Positions 25,935 through 35,127 of a stretch of DNA of 64,000 nt are shown in pieces. Both the position numbers and the translations under genes were made by a program. The stretch is from Thalassobaculum_A sp040219615. GTDB lineage: Bacteria; Pseudomonadota; Alphaproteobacteria; Thalassobaculales; Thalassobaculaceae. Position 1 is the first letter of the stretch. Every line of letters starts with the position of its first letter. The stretch is from contig NZ_JAVJSE010000001.1 of the NCBI RefSeq assembly GCF_040219615.1, positions 1-64,000 of the forward strand, read 5' to 3'. Under the pieces are notes generated by a model, which saw nothing but the letters and a program-made list of their open reading frames with translations, did not search any database and was not told the origin of the DNA.

Positions 25935-25969
25935 CACCGGCCGCCTGCGCGACCGGGCCGGACAGGGGC

Positions 25970-26788
25970 TCAGGCCGCGCCGGCCTTCGGCTTCGCGTTC
26001 TTGAAGAGTTTCAGGATCGGCCCGTGCAGATGGTCGTTGACGGCCACGACATCGCCCGATTCGAGCACGTTGGCGCGCGCCTGGAAGTCGGACACGTAGC
26101 CGCCCGCCTCCTTCACCAGCAGGATCCCGGCGGCGATGTCCCACGGGTTCAGGCGCATCTCCCAGAAGCCGTCGAACCGGCCGGCCGCCACCCAGGCGAG
26201 GTCGAGTGCGGCGGCGCCGAAGCGGCGCACCCCGGCGCAGTTGTCCATGACCGCCCGCTGGTAGGCCAGGAAGCGGTCGTGATCGCCGCCGAGCCCGGTC
26301 ACCGGAATGCCGGTCGCCAGCACCGCGTCCTGCAGGTTGCGGCGGCCGGACACCCGCAGGCGCCGGTCGTTGAGATAGGCGCCCTGGCCCTTCTCGGCCC
26401 AGAAGAACTCGTCTGTCAGCGGCTGGTAGACGGCGCCGAAGACGATCTCGCCGTTCTCCTCGGCGGCCACCGAAATCGCGAAATGCGGGATGCCGTGCAG
26501 GAAATTGAGGGTGCCGTCCAGCGGATCGACGATCCAGCGCCGGCCGCGCGGGTCGTCGGTCTTCACCTCGCCCGACTCCTCCATCAGGAAGCCGAACTCC
26601 GGCCGCGCCCGGTTCAGTTCCTCCTTCAGGACGCGCTCCGCCTGGAGGTCGGCGGTCGACACGAAGTCCCGCGGCCCCTTGCGCGAGACCTGCAGGTTCT
26701 CGACCTCGCCGAAATCGCGCTTGAGGTTGCGCGAGGCCTTCTGGCAGGCCTTGAAGACCACGTTGTACAGGGCCGACTTGACGGCCAT
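25970..26788 (-). CDS. suhB: Inositol monophosphatase family protein
   Basis: A 272-residue Mg-dependent phosphatase. Metal and catalytic motifs are EESGE near residue 71, then WIVDPLDGTLNFLHGIP near residue 84-100 (family WIVDPIDGTxNF), and NPWDIAAGILLVKEAGG near residue 215, which holds the third metal aspartate. It may dephosphorylate inositol phosphate or fructose-bisphosphate-like substrates. It lies directly downstream of efp on the minus strand, separated from it by 70 bases. The name suhB is given by family only. Confidence 0.85.
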   Translation of the reverse strand: MAVKSALYNVVFKACQKASRNLKRDFGEVENLQVSRKGPRDFVSTADLQAERVLKEELNRARPEFGFLMEESGEVKTDDPRGRRWIVDPLDGTLNFLHGIPHFAISVAAEENGEIVFGAVYQPLTDEFFWAEKGQGAYLNDRRLRVSGRRNLQDAVLATGIPVTGLGGDHDRFLAYQRAVMDNCAGVRRFGAAALDLAWVAAGRFDGFWEMRLNPWDIAAGILLVKEAGGYVSDFQARANVLESGDVVAVNDHLHGPILKLFKNAKPKAGAA

Positions 26789-26858
26789 GGGCGTTCTCCT
26801 GCGGGTCGCTCGCGGCCGTTGTGGCGCAGCGTTGTGGCGCGGCGGGGGGCGCTGCGCG

Positions 26859-27425
26859 TCAGTCCTTGGCGCGCTCGACGTAGGTGGCGTCTTCCGGCTT
26901 CACCACGATCCGCGTGCCGGTCTCGATGAACGGCGGCACCATCACGCGCACGCCGTTCTCCAGCACCGCCGGCTTGTAGGAGCTGGAGGCGGTCTGGCCC
27001 TTCACCACGGCGTCGGCCTCGACGACCTCCATCACCACGGTGTCGGGGAGCACCACGGACAGCGGCTCCTCCTCGTAGCTCTCGATCTGCACGACCATGC
27101 CGTCCTGCAGGAACGCCGCCGGCTCGCCGACCAGCTCGACGTTGACCACGGTCTGCTCGAAGGTCTCGCTGTCCATGAAGGTCAGGTGGTCGTCCTCGCG
27201 GAACAGGAAGGTCGCCTCGCGCTGCTCCAGGCGCACCCGCTCGACCTGCTCGTCGGCGCGGAAGCGCTCGTTGAGCTTGGTGCCGCTGCGGATGTCCTTC
27301 ATTTCGACCTGGTTGAAGGCGCCGCCCTTGCCGGGCTTCACCGCCTGGGTCTTGGTGACCACCCAGAGCCGGTTCTGGTGCTCCACGACGTTGCCGATGC
27401 GCACCGCGTTGCCGTTGATCTTCAT
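26859..27425 (-). CDS. efp: Translation elongation factor P
   Basis: A 188-residue, three-domain protein that rescues ribosomes stalled at proline runs. The modified lysine is K33 in KPGKGGAFNQ, in the lysine form shared with E. coli. Domain 3 begins near KGQTASSSYKPA and ends PPFIETGTRIVVKPE, the family C-terminus. Length is normal. It follows thiE after 102 bases. No EF-P-modifying enzymes are present in the window. Confidence 0.95.
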   Translation of the reverse strand: MKINGNAVRIGNVVEHQNRLWVVTKTQAVKPGKGGAFNQVEMKDIRSGTKLNERFRADEQVERVRLEQREATFLFREDDHLTFMDSETFEQTVVNVELVGEPAAFLQDGMVVQIESYEEEPLSVVLPDTVVMEVVEADAVVKGQTASSSYKPAVLENGVRVMVPPFIETGTRIVVKPEDATYVERAKD

Positions 27426-27527
27426 GGCCGCAATTCCGTAACTGACATGGGATGTCCGGAGACCTGCGGGCGCCAGGACCCGCGCCCCCGGGACGCGCGG
27501 GCTTGTATCAGGCGCGGCGCGCGGAGT

Positions 27528-28199
27528 CTACGCTCCGGCCATCGCCTTCTCGAACGCCCTGACCGCCGCGCCCGGCCCCTGCGGGTGGTTCCAGACCGAG
27601 CCGACCACGGCGAGGAAGTCGGCGCCGGCCGCGACCAGCGGGCCGCAGTTCTCGGGCGTGATCCCGCCGATCGCGACGCAGGGCGTCAGGGCGATGTCCT
27701 GCCACCACTCCAGGATCTCCAGCGGGGCCCGGGTCGTGGCGTCCTTGGTGCCGGTCGCGAAGAACGCCCCGAAGGCGACGTAGTCGGCACCGGCCTCGGC
27801 GGCCTCCATGGCGAGATGGCGGCTCGCCTTGCAGGTGACGCCGATCATCGCCCGGCCGCCGAGCAGCCGGCGGGCCTCGGCGTAGGGCGTGTCCTCCTGG
27901 CCGACATGGACGCCGTCGCAGCCGGTCTCCTGCGCCAGGTCCGGCCGGTCGTTCATCAGCACCGGCACTTCGCGGGCATGGGCCACCGTCAGCAGGCGCT
28001 CGGTGGCGCGCCGCACCGTGTCGTCGTCGACGTCCTTGAGGCGGATCTGCAGGCAGGCCACCGGCCCGGCGTCGAGCGCCTCGGCCAGCCGGTCTGCGAA
28101 GCCGTCCAGGTCGTCGATCCGCGGTGGGGTGATCAGGTAGAGCTGGGTGGGGGCGCGCTCGTCGAGCGCCGCCCCCGTCCCATCGGGTGCGTCGGTCAC
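27528..28199 (-). CDS. thiE: Thiamine phosphate synthase
   Basis: A 223-residue TIM-barrel enzyme that joins hydroxymethylpyrimidine pyrophosphate and thiazole phosphate to thiamine phosphate. Visible are QIRLKDVDDD, DRPDLAQETGCDGVHVGQED, GVTCKASRH, YVAFGAFFATGTK and VAIGGITPEN. The start is a GTG at 28199 that overlaps the fba stop (GTGA). thiD is elsewhere in the window (52653). No TPP riboswitch was found before it, which is expected as it is an internal operon gene. Confidence 0.93.
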   Translation of the reverse strand: MTDAPDGTGAALDERAPTQLYLITPPRIDDLDGFADRLAEALDAGPVACLQIRLKDVDDDTVRRATERLLTVAHAREVPVLMNDRPDLAQETGCDGVHVGQEDTPYAEARRLLGGRAMIGVTCKASRHLAMEAAEAGADYVAFGAFFATGTKDATTRAPLEILEWWQDIALTPCVAIGGITPENCGPLVAAGADFLAVVGSVWNHPQGPGAAVRAFEKAMAGA

Positions 28200-29125
28200 G
28201 CCTTGCCGCGGTAGATGTCGATGATCTGGTTGAGCATCGACAACGCCTCGTCGCGCGGCCGCTGGAAGGTGTTGCGGCCGATGATCGAGCCGTTGGCGCC
28301 ACCCGCGGCCAGTTCCTTGATCTCGCCCAGGATGCCGTTCAGGTCCTTGGCCTCGCCGCCCGAGAACACCACGATGCGGCGGCCGCCGAAGGTGGTCTCC
28401 ATGACGTGACGGATGCGGTCGGTGAGGGTGTCGGTCTTGATCCTCTGGGCGTCGTAGACCTTCTTGGCGGCGTCGAGGCCCATGGCCGCGGTCGGCGGCT
28501 TCACCTTGATGATGTGGGCGCCCATCAGGGCCGCCATGTGGGCGGCATAGGCGCAGATATCGACCGCGGTCTCGGCCTCCTTCGCGAGGTTGCCGCCGCG
28601 CGGGTAGGACCACATCACCACCGCCAGGCCGACCGACTTGGCCTCCTCGGCCATCTCGCGGATCTGGCCCATCATCTCGAACTGCGCGTCCGAGCCCGGG
28701 TAGATCGTAAAGCCGATCGCCGAGCAGCCGAGCCGCAGGGCGTCCATGACCGAGCCGGTGATCGCCTGGGACGGGGCTTCCTTCTCGCGCGACAGGCTGT
28801 TCGAGGAGTTGACCTTGAGGATCGTCGGAATGGCGCCGGCGAAGCTGTCGGCGCCGGCCTCGATCATGCCGAGCGGGGCGGCGTAGGCCGACAGCCCGGC
28901 GTCGATCGCCAGTTTGAAGTGGTAGTGCGGGTCGTAGGCCGGCGGGTTCGGCGCGAAGCTGCGCGCCGGTCCGTGCTCGAAGCCCTGGTCGACCGGCAGG
29001 ATGACCAGCTTGCCGGTGCCGCCCAGCTTGCCCTGCATCAGGATGCGGGCGAGGTTGGCCTTGGTGCCCGGGTTGTCGCTCTCGTAGCAGTCCAGGATCT
29101 TCTTGACCCGCTGGGTGATCTTCAT
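28196..29125 (-). CDS. fbaB: Class I fructose-bisphosphate aldolase (DhnA type)
   Basis: A 309-residue glycolytic and gluconeogenic aldolase of the archaeal/bacterial class I group, distinct from the zinc class II enzymes. Motifs are LPVDQGFEHGPARSF, the Schiff-base lysine strand GAHIIKVKPPT near residue 195, and VFSGGEAKDLNGILGEI. Start MKITQRVKKIL at 29125 is clear. It lies 61 bases after gap and overlaps thiE. Confidence 0.93.
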   Translation of the reverse strand: MKITQRVKKILDCYESDNPGTKANLARILMQGKLGGTGKLVILPVDQGFEHGPARSFAPNPPAYDPHYHFKLAIDAGLSAYAAPLGMIEAGADSFAGAIPTILKVNSSNSLSREKEAPSQAITGSVMDALRLGCSAIGFTIYPGSDAQFEMMGQIREMAEEAKSVGLAVVMWSYPRGGNLAKEAETAVDICAYAAHMAALMGAHIIKVKPPTAAMGLDAAKKVYDAQRIKTDTLTDRIRHVMETTFGGRRIVVFSGGEAKDLNGILGEIKELAAGGANGSIIGRNTFQRPRDEALSMLNQIIDIYRGKA

Positions 29126-29186
29126 CGTCGTCTCCGTGGAATCGACTGGAGGTTGGTGCCGGCCGGAAAGGTGTGTCGGGCGTGCG

Positions 29187-30197
29187 CTACAGGGTCCGGG
29201 CGAGCACCGCCGCGGTGTCGAGCATCCGGTTCGAGAAGCCCCATTCGTTGTCGTACCACGACAGCACCCGCACCAGCTCGCCTTCGAGCACCTGGGTCTG
29301 CTTCAGGTCGACGGTCGAGCTGTGGCTGTCGTGGTTGAAGTCGCTGGACACCAGCGGCTCGGTGTTGATGCCGAGAATGCCCTTGAGCGCATTGCCCTTG
29401 GCGGCCTCGACGAAGGCCGCGTTGACCTCCTCGACGGTGGTCTTGCGCTTCGGCACGAACTTGAAGTCGATGACGCTGACATTCGGGGTCGGCACCCGGA
29501 TCGAGGTGCCGTCGAGCTTGCCCGCCAGCTCCGGCAGCACCAGGCCGACCGCCTTGGCGGCACCGGTCGAGGTCGGGATCATCGACATCGCCGCCGCGCG
29601 CGCCCGGTGCAGGTCCTTGTGCATGGTGTCGAGCACCGGCTGGTCGCCGGTGTAGGAGTGGATCGTGGTCATGTAGCCGCGCTGGATGCCGATCGCGTTG
29701 TTCATGACGAACGCCACCGGGGCCAGGCAGTTGGTGGTGCAGGACGCGTTCGACAGGACGGTGTGCTCCTTGCCGATCTTGTCGTGGTTCACGCCGTAGA
29801 CCACGGTCAGGTCGGCGCCGGTCGCCGGGGCCGAGATCAGCACCCGATTGGCGCCCGCCTCCAGGTGCAGGGCGGCCTTCTCGCGGGCGGTGAAGATCCC
29901 GGTGCACTCGAACGCGATGTCGACGCCCAGCTCGCCATGCGGCAGCTTCGCCGGGTCGCGCTCGGCGGTGACCCTGATCTTGCCCTTGCCGATGTCGATC
30001 CAGTCGTCGCCGGCGGAGACTTCCCCTGGGAAGCGGCCATGGACGCTGTCGTAGCGGAGCAGGTGGGCGTTGGTCTCGACCGAGCCGAGATCGTTGATCG
30101 CCACCACCTGCAGGTCGTCGCGCCCGCTCTCGTACAGCGCGCGCAGCACCAGCCGACCGATACGTCCGAACCCGTTGATCGCGATCTTCGTCGCCAT
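29187..30197 (-). CDS. gap: Glyceraldehyde-3-phosphate dehydrogenase
   Basis: A 336-residue glycolytic enzyme. NAD-binding INGFGRIGRLVLRAL is at residues 7-21, and the catalytic C153 is in SNASCTTNCLAPV. The C-terminal SWYDNEWGFSNRM closes the catalytic domain. Conservation and length are normal. It is in the order tkt-gap-fba on the minus strand; the phosphoglycerate kinase gene that often sits between gap and fba is missing here. Confidence 0.97.
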   Translation of the reverse strand: MATKIAINGFGRIGRLVLRALYESGRDDLQVVAINDLGSVETNAHLLRYDSVHGRFPGEVSAGDDWIDIGKGKIRVTAERDPAKLPHGELGVDIAFECTGIFTAREKAALHLEAGANRVLISAPATGADLTVVYGVNHDKIGKEHTVLSNASCTTNCLAPVAFVMNNAIGIQRGYMTTIHSYTGDQPVLDTMHKDLHRARAAAMSMIPTSTGAAKAVGLVLPELAGKLDGTSIRVPTPNVSVIDFKFVPKRKTTVEEVNAAFVEAAKGNALKGILGINTEPLVSSDFNHDSHSSTVDLKQTQVLEGELVRVLSWYDNEWGFSNRMLDTAAVLARTL

Positions 30198-30266
30198 GGA
30201 CCTTCCTCCTCGAAACCTATGTCAACCGAGACCCGTCGCCGGGGTTCCACCAGTCACGCGGAGCCG

Positions 30267-32294
30267 TCAGCCGTTCCGCGCCGCCAGCAGCCGGCCGGCC
30301 TCGTCGGCCACCGCTTCCGGCGTAATCCCGAAGTGCTTGTAGAGTTCCTCGTACGGCCCCGAGGCGCCGAAACCGGTCATGCCCACGAAGCCCCCGTCAG
30401 CGCCGATGTCGGCATCCCAGCACATCCGGACCCCGGCCTCGACCGCCACCCGCACCGTGCCGTTGCCCAGCACCTGGGAACGGTAGGCGGCGTCCTGGGC
30501 GGCGAACAGCTCGCGGCAGGGCATCGACACCACGGCCGCACCGATGCCGCGGGCGGCCAGCAGGTCGCGGGCCTTGCGGGCGACATCGATCTCCGAGCCG
30601 GTGGCGATCAGCGTCACCTTGCGCTCGCCGTCGGCCTCGAACAGCACGTAGCCGCCGCGCCGCACCCGGTTGTCGCCGGTGTGCACGGTCCGCACCGCCG
30701 GCAGGCCCTGGCGGGTCAGCGCCAGCACCGACGGGCCGTCGGTGCGTTCCAGCGCCACCTGCCAGCACTCGGCGGTCTCGACCGCGTCGGCCGGGCGGTG
30801 GACGTGCAGGTTCGGGATGCAGCGCAGGGCGGCCAGATGCTCGACCGGCTGGTGGGTCGGACCGTCCTCGCCGAGGCCGATGGAATCGTGGGTCATCACG
30901 TAGATCACCCGGATGCCCATCAGCGCGGCCAGCCGGATCGACGGCCGGCAGTAGTCGGTGAACACCAGGAAGGTGCCGCCGTAGGGCACCACGCCGCCAT
31001 GCAGCGCCATGCCGTTCATGGCCGCCGCCATGGCGTGCTCGCGCACCCCGTAGTGGATGTAGCTGCCGCCGGCGTCGTCGCGGGTCAGGACCCGCTGCGA
31101 CTTGACCTTGGTGTTGTTCGATCCGGACAGGTCGGCCGAGCCGCCCAGCAGTTCCGGCATCGTCGGGGCGATCGCCTCGAGGGCGCGCTGCGAGGCGACG
31201 CGGGTGGCGAGCTTCGGCGGGTCCGAGGCGAGGGTCGCCTTCAGCGAGTGGACCGCGTCGGCCATGGCGGCCGGCAGCTCGCCGGCCATCACCCGCTCGA
31301 ACTCGCCGCGGATCGCGGGATCGGCGGCCTCCAGGCGGCCGAGCCAGTCGTCCTGCGCGACCGCGCCGCGCGCGCCGAGCTGGCGGCCGGCGGCGGCGAC
31401 CGCGGCCGGGATCTCGAACGGCGGGTACGGCCAGCCCAGGGCCTCGCGGGCGCCGGCGATCTCCTGGGCGCCGAGCGGGGCGCCGTGGCTGCCGGCGGTA
31501 CCGGCCTTGGTCGGGGCGCCGAAGCCGATGGTGGTCCGGCAGGCGATCAGCGACGGCCGCGGGTCGGCGGCCGCCTCGGCCAGCGCGGCGGACAGCACCG
31601 CCGGGTCGTGCCCGTCGGTCGCCACCACGTGCCAGCCATAGGATCGGAACCGGGCCTGAACGTCGTCGGAGACCGACAGGTCGGTCGGCCCGTCGATCGA
31701 GATCTCGTTGTCGTCCCACAGCACGTTCAGGCGGCCGAGCCCGAGATGCCCGGCGAGCGACGCCGACTCGTGGCTGATGCCCTCCATCAGGCAGCCGTCG
31801 CCGGCGATCACCCAGGTGCGGTGGTCGACCAGGTCGTCGCCGAAGCGGGCGTTCAGGTGGCGCTCGGCGATCGCCATGCCGACCGCGTTGCCGAAGCCCT
31901 GGCCGAGCGGGCCGGTGGTGGTCTCGACGCCGGCGGTGTGGCCGTACTCCGGATGGCCCGGGGTCTTCGAGCCGAGCTGGCGGAAGCGCTTCAGCTCATC
32001 GATCGTCATGTCGGGATAGCCGGTCAGATGCAGCAGCGCGTACAGCAGCATCGAGCCGTGGCCGGCCGACAGCACGAAGCGGTCGCGGTCCGGCCAGTCC
32101 GGGCGGCGGGGGTCGAAGCGGAGCTGCTCGGAGAACAGCACCACCGCGGCGTCGGCCATGCCCATCGGCATGCCCGGGTGGCCGGAGTTGGCTGCCTCCA
32201 CAGCGTCCATGGCGAGCGCGCGGATGGCGCTTGCGAGGGACTTGTGGTCGCCGGGGGTCAGGGCGGCGCCGCGGGCCTTGGGCGAGGATGTCAT
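30267..32294 (-). CDS. tkt: Transketolase
   Basis: A 675-residue thiamine-pyrophosphate enzyme of the pentose-phosphate and Calvin pathways. GHPGMPMGMADAAVVLF marks the first TPP region, GDGCLMEGISHESASLAGHL the metal and diphosphate site (GDG...N), with EDGPTHQPVEHLAALR later. The ATG at 32294 gives MTSSPKARG and the normal length; the longer frame from 32405 is not protein-like. It heads the glycolytic operon and is divergent from the DUF4164-zapA genes. Confidence 0.96.
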   Translation of the reverse strand: MTSSPKARGAALTPGDHKSLASAIRALAMDAVEAANSGHPGMPMGMADAAVVLFSEQLRFDPRRPDWPDRDRFVLSAGHGSMLLYALLHLTGYPDMTIDELKRFRQLGSKTPGHPEYGHTAGVETTTGPLGQGFGNAVGMAIAERHLNARFGDDLVDHRTWVIAGDGCLMEGISHESASLAGHLGLGRLNVLWDDNEISIDGPTDLSVSDDVQARFRSYGWHVVATDGHDPAVLSAALAEAAADPRPSLIACRTTIGFGAPTKAGTAGSHGAPLGAQEIAGAREALGWPYPPFEIPAAVAAAGRQLGARGAVAQDDWLGRLEAADPAIRGEFERVMAGELPAAMADAVHSLKATLASDPPKLATRVASQRALEAIAPTMPELLGGSADLSGSNNTKVKSQRVLTRDDAGGSYIHYGVREHAMAAAMNGMALHGGVVPYGGTFLVFTDYCRPSIRLAALMGIRVIYVMTHDSIGLGEDGPTHQPVEHLAALRCIPNLHVHRPADAVETAECWQVALERTDGPSVLALTRQGLPAVRTVHTGDNRVRRGGYVLFEADGERKVTLIATGSEIDVARKARDLLAARGIGAAVVSMPCRELFAAQDAAYRSQVLGNGTVRVAVEAGVRMCWDADIGADGGFVGMTGFGASGPYEELYKHFGITPEAVADEAGRLLAARNG

Positions 32295-32543
32295 GATACG
32301 TTCGCGGGATCCGGGGGCGGGCCGGCGTCGGCCGGCGCCTTGGTGGCGCGGAAAATGCCGGTGCCGGAAGGGTGCGTCAAGCTGCCCGTGCCCAGGTTTC
32401 GGCACGGCACCGGTCGCGTTGACGGCCGGACCGTGCCGCCGGTATCATGCGGCGCTTCAAGGTCGCGGCCTTACGCCTTGAATCGCTGGCCGTTGAAGCG
32501 CGGGCGGGCGGCACGCGATCTCGAACCACGAGGGGCAATCCAC

Positions 32544-32768
32544 ATGTCGCGACTGGCGACTGCACGGGACAGGCTGGACAAGGCGGTCGCCCGGCTGGAG
32601 GCCGCGCTCGACGGACTCGGCGGTCCGGACGGCGCCGGCGACGCCGCGCTGAAGGCCGAGCTGGCCGCGGTGAAGCGCGACTATGCCGCGCTCGCCAAGA
32701 CCGCCACCGAGGTCGACGGCCGGCTGCAGCGGACCATCGGCCGGCTCGAACTCGTGCTGGAGAACTGA
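32544..32768 (+). CDS. DUF4164-type short coiled-coil protein
   Basis: A 74-residue, almost wholly helical protein with heptads (RLDKAVARLEAALDGL, then DYAALAKTATEVDGRLQRTI). It lies 3 bases before zapA, in the usual alphaproteobacterial order. A role with ZapA in cell division is inferred from position only. The ATG at 32544 follows a GAGGGG ribosome site. Confidence 0.78.
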   Translation: MSRLATARDRLDKAVARLEAALDGLGGPDGAGDAALKAELAAVKRDYAALAKTATEVDGRLQRTIGRLELVLEN

Positions 32769-32771
32769 GCC

Positions 32772-33101
32772 GTGGCGCAGGTCGACATCCAGATCAACGG
32801 CAAGGCCTACCGGATCGCCTGCGAGGACGGCCAGGAGCCGCGGCTTCGCGAGCTCGCCCAGATGGTCGACGCCCACGTCAAGGACCTGGTCGGCCAGGTC
32901 GGCCAGGTCGGCGACACCCGGCTGCTGGTGATGGCCAGCCTGCTGGTGGCCGACGAACTGATGGACCTGCGCGACGCCGCCCACGAGGTCGACGAGGGCG
33001 AGGAGGAATTCAGCCCGAGCGAGATCGACGACCTGGCGCTGGCGGTCGAGGGACTGGCCGAACGCATCGAGCGTATTGCGGTTAGGCTCGAGGCTTCCTA
33101 G
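32772..33101 (+). CDS. zapA: Cell division protein ZapA
   Basis: A 109-residue FtsZ-ring-associated protein that cross-links FtsZ filaments. The N-terminal strand VDIQINGKAYRIACEDGQE and the helix LRELAQMVDAHVKDL match the family. The GTG at 32772 follows the DUF4164 stop by 3 bases. It is followed by the 6S RNA gene and ygfA, the arrangement widely conserved in proteobacteria. Confidence 0.92.
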   Translation: MAQVDIQINGKAYRIACEDGQEPRLRELAQMVDAHVKDLVGQVGQVGDTRLLVMASLLVADELMDLRDAAHEVDEGEEEFSPSEIDDLALAVEGLAERIERIAVRLEAS

Positions 33102-33112
33102 ATTGGCCCCCG

Positions 33113-33271
33113 ACGGGGCTGCGCGGTTCGTTAGGCCGACTTTACCCCTGGGGCGATACCATCCTTCAAGGGAGCTGCCCCTGTCGGGACCGTGGTCTCG
33201 GCATAGCGGCGCCCACCTGCTTGGCAGGCCACAGAAGGGTATGCACTGACCGACGGCCGAGGCGGCTCCGT
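33113..33271 (+). ncRNA. ssrS: 6S RNA
   Basis: Located between zapA and ygfA, the usual place. The ends can pair: GGGGCUGC at 33115-33122 with GGCGGCUCC at 33261-33269. Inner parts include AUACC (near 33156) with GGUAU (near 33238), a CCGUGGUCUCGG segment and a CCTGC/GCAGG hairpin. The sequences AAGGGAGCTGCCC, GTCGGGACCGTGG and CGCCCACCTGC resemble other alphaproteobacterial 6S RNAs, which bind RNA polymerase. The ends are estimates. Confidence 0.8.
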
Positions 33272-33322
33272 CACATCTACCGCCCCGCCTTTCTCCGATG
33301 CCGCCGCGACCGACTGGAGCTC

Positions 33323-33937
33323 ATGACCGACCGCGACGACACGGCCAATTTCGTCGACCTGGAGGAGCTGCGCGCCGCCAAGGCCGCGCTGCGCCGCCCG
33401 ATGCGCCAGCGGCGTGCCGCGGCGGCGGCCGCCGCCCCGGATGCCGGATCGCAGGTGGCGGCCCTGGTCGCCGCCTCCTTCGCCCCGCCGAGCGGCTCGG
33501 TGGTCGCCGGCTACTGGCCGGTGCGCGACGAGCTGGACCCTCGCCCGACCCTGTCCGAACTGTCGGCCCGCGGCTGCCGGATCGCCCTGCCGGCTGTAGT
33601 CGGCGAGGGCCAGCCGCTGGTGTTCCGGGCCTGGGAGGACGACGAGCCGCTGGAGCCGGGGCCCTACGGCACCGTGCAGCCGGGCGAGGCCGCCGACCAG
33701 GTCGAGCCGCAGCTGCTGCTGGTACCGATGCTGGCGTTCGACCGGGCCGGCCGCCGGCTCGGCTACGGCGGCGGCTACTACGACCGCACGCTCGCCACGC
33801 TGCGCGGCCGGTTCGCCGTGCAGGCGATCGGCATCGCCTATGCCGGCCAGGAGGTCGAGGCGGTTCCGGCCGGCCCGGAGGATGCCCGGCTCGACGGCGT
33901 GGTGACCGAGCGCGCCTTCATCGATTTCGCGGAGTAA
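33323..33937 (+). CDS. ygfA: 5-formyltetrahydrofolate cyclo-ligase
   Basis: A 204-residue enzyme turning 5-formyl-THF into 5,10-methenyl-THF with ATP. AKAALRRPMRQRR near residue 20 is the N-terminal nucleotide-binding part and GRRLGYGGGYYDRTLATLRG near residue 155 is the family signature. The ATG at 33323 follows CTGGAGCTC. A longer frame from 33221 would run through the 6S RNA region and is rejected. Confidence 0.92.
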   Translation: MTDRDDTANFVDLEELRAAKAALRRPMRQRRAAAAAAAPDAGSQVAALVAASFAPPSGSVVAGYWPVRDELDPRPTLSELSARGCRIALPAVVGEGQPLVFRAWEDDEPLEPGPYGTVQPGEAADQVEPQLLLVPMLAFDRAGRRLGYGGGYYDRTLATLRGRFAVQAIGIAYAGQEVEAVPAGPEDARLDGVVTERAFIDFAE

Positions 33938-33942
33938 TCGCG

Positions 33943-34755
33943 TTGCGTCTGCTGTTCCTCGGCGATGTGGTCGGCCGGTCCGGTCGGGCGGTCGTGACCG
34001 AGCGCCTGCCGGGCCTGATCCGCGACCTCGGCACCGACTTCGTGGTCTGCAACGGCGAGAACGCCGCCGCCGGCTTCGGCATCACCGCCAAGATCTGCGC
34101 CGAGCTGTACGACGCCGGGGTCGACGTGATCACCACCGGCAACCACGTCTGGGACCAGCGCGAGATCCTCGACTACATCTCCGACGACCGGGCGCTGCTG
34201 CGGCCGATCAACTACCCGGCCGGCGCCCCCGGCAGCGGGGCCGGGGTGTTCGAGAGCGCGCGCGGCCACCGGGTGCTGGTGATCAACGCCATGTGCCGGC
34301 TGTTCATGGACGCGCTCGACGATCCGTTCGCGGCGGTCGAGCGGGCGATCGACGGCTGGGCGCTCGGCCACGACGCCGACGTCATCATGATCGACATCCA
34401 CGGCGAGGCCTCGAGCGAGAAGATGGCGTTCGGCCACGCCTTCGACGGCCGGGTGTCGCTGGTGGTCGGCACCCACACCCATGTGCCGACGGCGGACACC
34501 ATGATCCTGGCCAACGGCACCGCCTACCAGACCGACGCCGGCATGTGCGGCGACTACGACAGCGTCATCGGCATGAAGAAGGATTCCCCGGTCGACCGCT
34601 TCACCCGCAAGCTGCCGACCCCGCGCCTGGAGGCCGCCGACGGCGAGGCCACCCTGTGCGGCGTGTTCCTGGAGACCGACGACGCGACGGGACTGGCGAA
34701 GAGCGTCGCCCCGGTGCGGCTCGGCGGCGTGCTCAGCGAGGCGATGCCCGACTGA
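33943..34755 (+). CDS. YmdB-like metallophosphoesterase (TIGR00282 family)
   Basis: A 270-residue phosphodiesterase of the YmdB type, a cyclic nucleotide phosphodiesterase family. Metal-binding motifs are LFLGDVVGRSGR near the start, VVCNGENAAAGFGIT, TTGNHVWDQ, IMIDIHGEASSEK and GTHTHVPTAD. There is no ATG or GTG at the start; the only candidate is TTG at 33943 with GGAG eight bases upstream, 5 bases after the ygfA stop. It is predicted to be co-transcribed with zapA and ygfA. Confidence 0.88.
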   Translation: MRLLFLGDVVGRSGRAVVTERLPGLIRDLGTDFVVCNGENAAAGFGITAKICAELYDAGVDVITTGNHVWDQREILDYISDDRALLRPINYPAGAPGSGAGVFESARGHRVLVINAMCRLFMDALDDPFAAVERAIDGWALGHDADVIMIDIHGEASSEKMAFGHAFDGRVSLVVGTHTHVPTADTMILANGTAYQTDAGMCGDYDSVIGMKKDSPVDRFTRKLPTPRLEAADGEATLCGVFLETDDATGLAKSVAPVRLGGVLSEAMPD

Positions 34756-34770
34756 GCATCGGCCGTCTGC

Positions 34771-35127
34771 TCAGGTTCCGGCCAGCCAGGCGCGGGCCTC
34801 GGCCATCCGCGTGCGGTCGAAGAACCGGCTCTCGGCCTTGAAGAACGGCTTCGACAGCCGGGTCGCCCATTCCTGCCAGCCCGGTTCGCCGACCACGGCC
34901 ACGCGGCCGAGATCGTCCTGATGACTCACGTCGAACTTGAACTCCTCCCACAGCCCGGGCAGGTCCCAGCCCCGGAAGTTCTCCAGGTCGAGGAGGAGCC
35001 GGACCGGCCCGAGCGTTTTCGCGAGCTGCTCAAACTCCGGCACGAACCGGTCGTAGTCGGATCTGGTCAGGGTTTCCGAGGCACGGACGGTGACGATCCC
35101 GTCTGCGCCTTGCTCGAGTGTCAGCAT
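34771..35127 (-). CDS. SpoIIAA-like STAS/SEC14-domain protein
   Basis: A 118-residue protein of the SpoIIAA-like (STAS/SEC14) family. The pattern is DYDRFVPEFEQLAKTLGPVR, then LLLDLENFRGWDLPGLWEEF and the tail SKPFFKAESRFFDRTRMAEA. This family is small, cytoplasmic and of unknown biochemical role. It is convergent with the YmdB-like gene with a 15-base gap and divergent from yebC. The 267-base region up to yebC has no recognisable gene. Confidence 0.85.
   Translation of the reverse strand: MLTLEQGADGIVTVRASETLTRSDYDRFVPEFEQLAKTLGPVRLLLDLENFRGWDLPGLWEEFKFDVSHQDDLGRVAVVGEPGWQEWATRLSKPFFKAESRFFDRTRMAEARAWLAGT

Noticed and set aside
29103..32543. Long plus-strand open frame running into DUF4164
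   Set aside because: Antisense to gap and tkt; only its last 74 codons (from 32544) are a real gene.
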